Assembly: GCA_003212925.1 (NCBI GenBank)
Contig: QCOL01000003.1
Coordinates: 26,776-90,775 of the forward strand
Length of the DNA stretch: 64,000 nt
Origin: Pelagibacteraceae bacterium AG-430-P08
Lineage (GTDB): Bacteria > Pseudomonadota > Alphaproteobacteria > Pelagibacterales > Pelagibacteraceae
Reading direction: 5' to 3'
Every line of letters starts with the position of its first letter. Positions within the stretch are counted from its first letter, which is position 1. The notes beneath the pieces were generated by a model, which was not told the origin of the DNA, made no database searches, and saw only the letters and a list, made by a program, of their open reading frames with translations. Shown here in pieces: positions 61,710 to 64,000 of this stretch. Position numbers and translations under genes: made by a program.

Positions 61710-61935
61710 TCTTTTTTTTTAAAACCTTTTTTTTTTCAAGTTCTTTCTCTAAATTTTCAACCCTTTTAGCAAGGATATCAAATTCATCCTTACTCGTTAA
61801 TTTCATTTTGAATACGATTTCATCTCTTTTTGATTTTAAAATGTTTACTATCTCATTTTTTAAGTCTCTAGATGAAACTAAACCTTGTTCTAGAAGTTTA
61901 GATAATTTATCAAAAACAAATTTTGAATTTTTCAT
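61687..61935 (-). CDS. ubiK: UbiK/BMFP-family ubiquinone synthesis accessory factor
   Basis: 82 aa. The N-terminal half is helical and the C-terminal half, FDILAKRVENLEKELEKKK, is the coiled coil of the BMFP (YqiC/UbiK) family. UbiK assists the soluble Ubi complex in later steps of ubiquinone synthesis in E. coli. The tail is very basic. It lies alone between the kinase gene and lgt. Confidence 0.78.
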   Translation of the reverse strand: MKNSKFVFDKLSKLLEQGLVSSRDLKNEIVNILKSKRDEIVFKMKLTSKDEFDILAKRVENLEKELEKKKVLKKKIKRVKKS

Positions 61936-61985
61936 GTATTTATTAAATAAGTTATTATATCTTTAATCTATTATTATAATTAAAA

Positions 61986-62762
61986 ATGTTCATTAATAAT
62001 TTTGACCCAGTTGCATTTAGTTTATTTTCATTAGAATTTAGATGGTATTCTTTATCATATATATTTGGAATTCTCGCTGGATGGGTTTTGGCAAAAAGAA
62101 TTTTTATAAAAAATGATAATTTAAAAGAAAAATTTGATGACTACATTACTTATGTAATCTTAGGTATTATAATTGGTGGAAGATTAGGTTACGTAATATT
62201 TTATAATTTAGATTACTATTTAGAGAACGTTTTTGAAATATTTAAAATTTGGAACGGAGGTATGTCATTCCATGGAGGGTTATTAGGTGTAATTGTGATG
62301 AGCATATGGTTTGCAAATAAGCATAATCATGATTCTTATATTTATCTTGATGTTGTTTCGCTAGTTGCCCCAATAGGAATTTTCTTTGGACGTATTGCAA
62401 ATTTTATAAATTCAGAGCTTTATGGTAAAGAAACAACTTTACCATGGGGGGTAAAATTTGAAAAAATTGATGAAATATATCGTCATCCATCTCAACTTTA
62501 TGAGGCTTTTTTTGAGGGACTGTTATTATTTTTTATATTGATATATTTTCGAAAAGTGTCCTCAGCTAAAAATCCTGGTTTTTTATCTGGAATATTTTTA
62601 ATGTTTTACTCTGTTTTCAGATTTTTTATAGAATTTTTAAGAATGCCAGATGAACAATTAGGCTACGTTCTATTTAAATTGAGTATGGGGCAAATTTTAT
62701 GTTTAGTTTTTTTTATATTTGGTTCTTATTTGACTTTAAAAAAATATGACCATCAAAAATAA
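61986..62762 (+). CDS. lgt: Prolipoprotein diacylglyceryl transferase
   Basis: 258 aa with about seven transmembrane helices. The signature GGRLGYVIFYN, SFHGGLLGV with the essential His, and GRIANFINSELYG, RHPSQLYEA are characteristic. Lgt adds diacylglycerol to the lipobox Cys of lipoproteins such as the BamD precursor in this window. It overlaps the next gene by 17 bp. Confidence 0.96.
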   Translation: MFINNFDPVAFSLFSLEFRWYSLSYIFGILAGWVLAKRIFIKNDNLKEKFDDYITYVILGIIIGGRLGYVIFYNLDYYLENVFEIFKIWNGGMSFHGGLLGVIVMSIWFANKHNHDSYIYLDVVSLVAPIGIFFGRIANFINSELYGKETTLPWGVKFEKIDEIYRHPSQLYEAFFEGLLLFFILIYFRKVSSAKNPGFLSGIFLMFYSVFRFFIEFLRMPDEQLGYVLFKLSMGQILCLVFFIFGSYLTLKKYDHQK

Positions 62763-63795
62763 TTTTAAAATCTCTTTAGATAAATTTATCGATTTTGCTC
62801 TATATGATAAAAAAAAAGGATACTATATGCAAAAAGACCCTTTCGGGTTAAAGGGCGATTTTATAACTGCACCAAATATTTCTAGAATGTTTTCTGAAAT
62901 GATAGCTGTATGGATTTTAGGTTTTTGGGAAAATTTAGGAACCCCAAAAAAAATTAATTTAGTGGAACTTGGTGCAGGAAACGGTGAAATGATGAAAATA
63001 TTTTTAGAAACTTTTAAAAAATTTCCAGCGTTTTTAAGTTCATGTAATATTTTAATTCATGAAAAAAGTCTAAAATTAAAGAAAATTCAAAAAAATAAAT
63101 TAGACAAAGAAAAAGTTATTTGGATTTCTGATCTAAAACAAGTAAAAAAATTTCCAACTATTTTCATTGCAAACGAGTTTTTTGATGCAATAGCAATAAA
63201 ACAATTTATTAAAAAAAAAGATCATTGGTTTGAAAGATATGTAAATTTTAAAAATCAAAAAAAGGCTTTTTTTTGTGAAAGAAAGTTTAATATGAAAAAA
63301 TTTGAAAAAAAAATTAATTATAATATTTCAAAAGACCAAAAATTTATTGAATACTCCTTAATTGGGGCAGATTATTTAAAAAAAGTTGCTGGAATAGTTA
63401 AAAAAAATGATGGCGGTCTTCTAATGATAGATTATGGGTATATGGAAAAGAGGATGAAAAATACTCTTAAATCGATTTCAAATCATAAACATAACAGTGT
63501 TTTAAAAAATATCGGTAATTCAGATATTACTCATAATATCAATTTTTTCTTATTTAAGAAAATAATCAATCAATTAGGTGGTTTAAAAGACTTAATAACA
63601 ACTCAAGGAAGCTTTTTAGTAAAATTAGGAATAAAAAATAGAGCAGAGATAATATCGCAAAATCAAAGCTTTTCAAAAAAAGCAGATATTTATTTTAGAT
63701 TAAAAAAACTCATAGATGAGAAAGAAATGGGAAATTTATTTAAGGTAATGTTTATCAAAAACAAAGGTAATAAATATAAGTTGGGGTTTAATTGA
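62746..63795 (+). CDS. MidA/NDUFAF7-family SAM-dependent methyltransferase (COG1565)
   Basis: 349 aa. The beginning IDFALYDKKKGYYMQKDPFGLKGDFITAP is the typical COG1565 N terminus, followed by a SAM loop LVELGAGNGEMMKIF and IFIANEFFDAIAIKQF. The mitochondrial homologue NDUFAF7 methylates an arginine in a complex I subunit; a like role is possible in bacteria. Genes lgt, this one and pgeF often occur together in alphaproteobacteria, as here. Confidence 0.88.
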   Translation: MTIKNNFKISLDKFIDFALYDKKKGYYMQKDPFGLKGDFITAPNISRMFSEMIAVWILGFWENLGTPKKINLVELGAGNGEMMKIFLETFKKFPAFLSSCNILIHEKSLKLKKIQKNKLDKEKVIWISDLKQVKKFPTIFIANEFFDAIAIKQFIKKKDHWFERYVNFKNQKKAFFCERKFNMKKFEKKINYNISKDQKFIEYSLIGADYLKKVAGIVKKNDGGLLMIDYGYMEKRMKNTLKSISNHKHNSVLKNIGNSDITHNINFFLFKKIINQLGGLKDLITTQGSFLVKLGIKNRAEIISQNQSFSKKADIYFRLKKLIDEKEMGNLFKVMFIKNKGNKYKLGFN

Positions 63796-64000
63796 TAGTT
63801 TCAAAAAAATTATCTAAATTTAAAGAAATCAGTCATGGTTTTTTTAATAAAATAGGTGGGTGTTCGAGAGGTATTTATAAAAGCTTAAATTGTGGACCAG
63901 GCTCTAACGACAAAAAAACAAAAATTATCAAAAATTTGAGAATTGTAAAAAAGAAAATCGATAAAAATTCAAAAAATATTTTTTTACTACATCAAATACA
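63792..64000 (+). CDS. pgeF: PgeF/YfiH-family protein, N-terminal part (cut by window edge)
   Basis: The frame starts with TTG at 63792, just after an in-frame TAA and 4 bp inside the preceding gene. It is not in the ORF track because it runs off the window. It encodes KEISHGFFNKIGGCSRGIYK and SLNCGPGSND, the conserved start of the YfiH (multicopper polyphenol oxidase/purine nucleoside phosphorylase) family, and reaches LLHQI, which leads into its first metal-ligand block. The rest lies outside. Confidence 0.85.
   Translation, partial: MIVSKKLSKFKEISHGFFNKIGGCSRGIYKSLNCGPGSNDKKTKIIKNLRIVKKKIDKNSKNIFLLHQI

Overview
The window is an AT-rich (roughly 30% G+C by eye), gene-dense stretch of an alphaproteobacterial chromosome. 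It fits the SAR11 clade (Pelagibacterales) best. The reasons are short intergenic gaps, many 1-20 bp gene overlaps (including convergent 3' ends), Lys/Asn/Ile-rich proteins, a circularly permuted two-piece tmRNA, and alphaproteobacterial gene orders such as hflK-hflC-yjeT-degP, ftsA-lpxC-bamD-ligA, carA//yqeY-dnaG-rpoD and petP-petR. Family assignments rest on reading motifs in the translations; no database search was run.

Layout: (1) 1-3273 holds a periplasmic protease (partial) with hflC/hflK on the minus strand and a divergent Mrp ATPase. (2) 3254-5835 holds thyX, a permuted ssrA (tmRNA), then a small segment with a GNAT acetyltransferase and two tiny ORFs, bounded by a 17-bp direct repeat of the ssrA 3' end, then a MazG-like gene. 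(3) 5751-12473 holds fumC, an AsmA-like membrane protein, uvrD and a Xaa-Pro aminopeptidase. (4) 12466-33272 is one long minus-strand cell-wall and division (dcw) cluster read mraZ-ftsZ-rsmH-ftsL-ftsI-murE/F-mraY-murD-ftsW-murG-murC-murB-ddl-ftsQ-ftsA-like-lpxC-bamD-ligA, driven by a consensus promoter overlaid by three MraZ boxes. (5) 33421-36097 holds rnpB, an AmpD-type amidase, mlaA-mlaC and tRNA-Ile2. (6) 36221-39131 is a three-gene surface-sugar cassette closed by tRNA-Val. (7) 39218-47870 holds rpoD-dnaG-yqeY and divergent carAB. (8) 47867-64000 is a mixed run: 2OG oxygenase and ELM1-like pair, trxB, ARH-like protein, aminotransferases, uvrB/uvrC, pteridine genes, pgsA, a MarR/response-regulator/kinase triad, ubiK, lgt, MidA-like methyltransferase and partial pgeF.

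The genes work mainly as housekeeping modules: envelope synthesis and division, nucleotide excision repair (uvrB, uvrC, uvrD, ligA), pyrimidine/arginine precursor supply (carAB), replication and transcription initiation (dnaG, rpoD), envelope proteostasis and lipid transport (hflKC, degP, mlaAC, lgt, bamD). The most unusual points are an FtsA-position protein of only 233 aa that appears to keep the SHS2 region and the C-terminal amphipathic helix but not the actin-like ATPase core, relocation of ftsZ next to mraZ, a murE-murF fusion, a mini-insertion at the tmRNA 3' end, and a valine tRNA with a non-canonical elbow.
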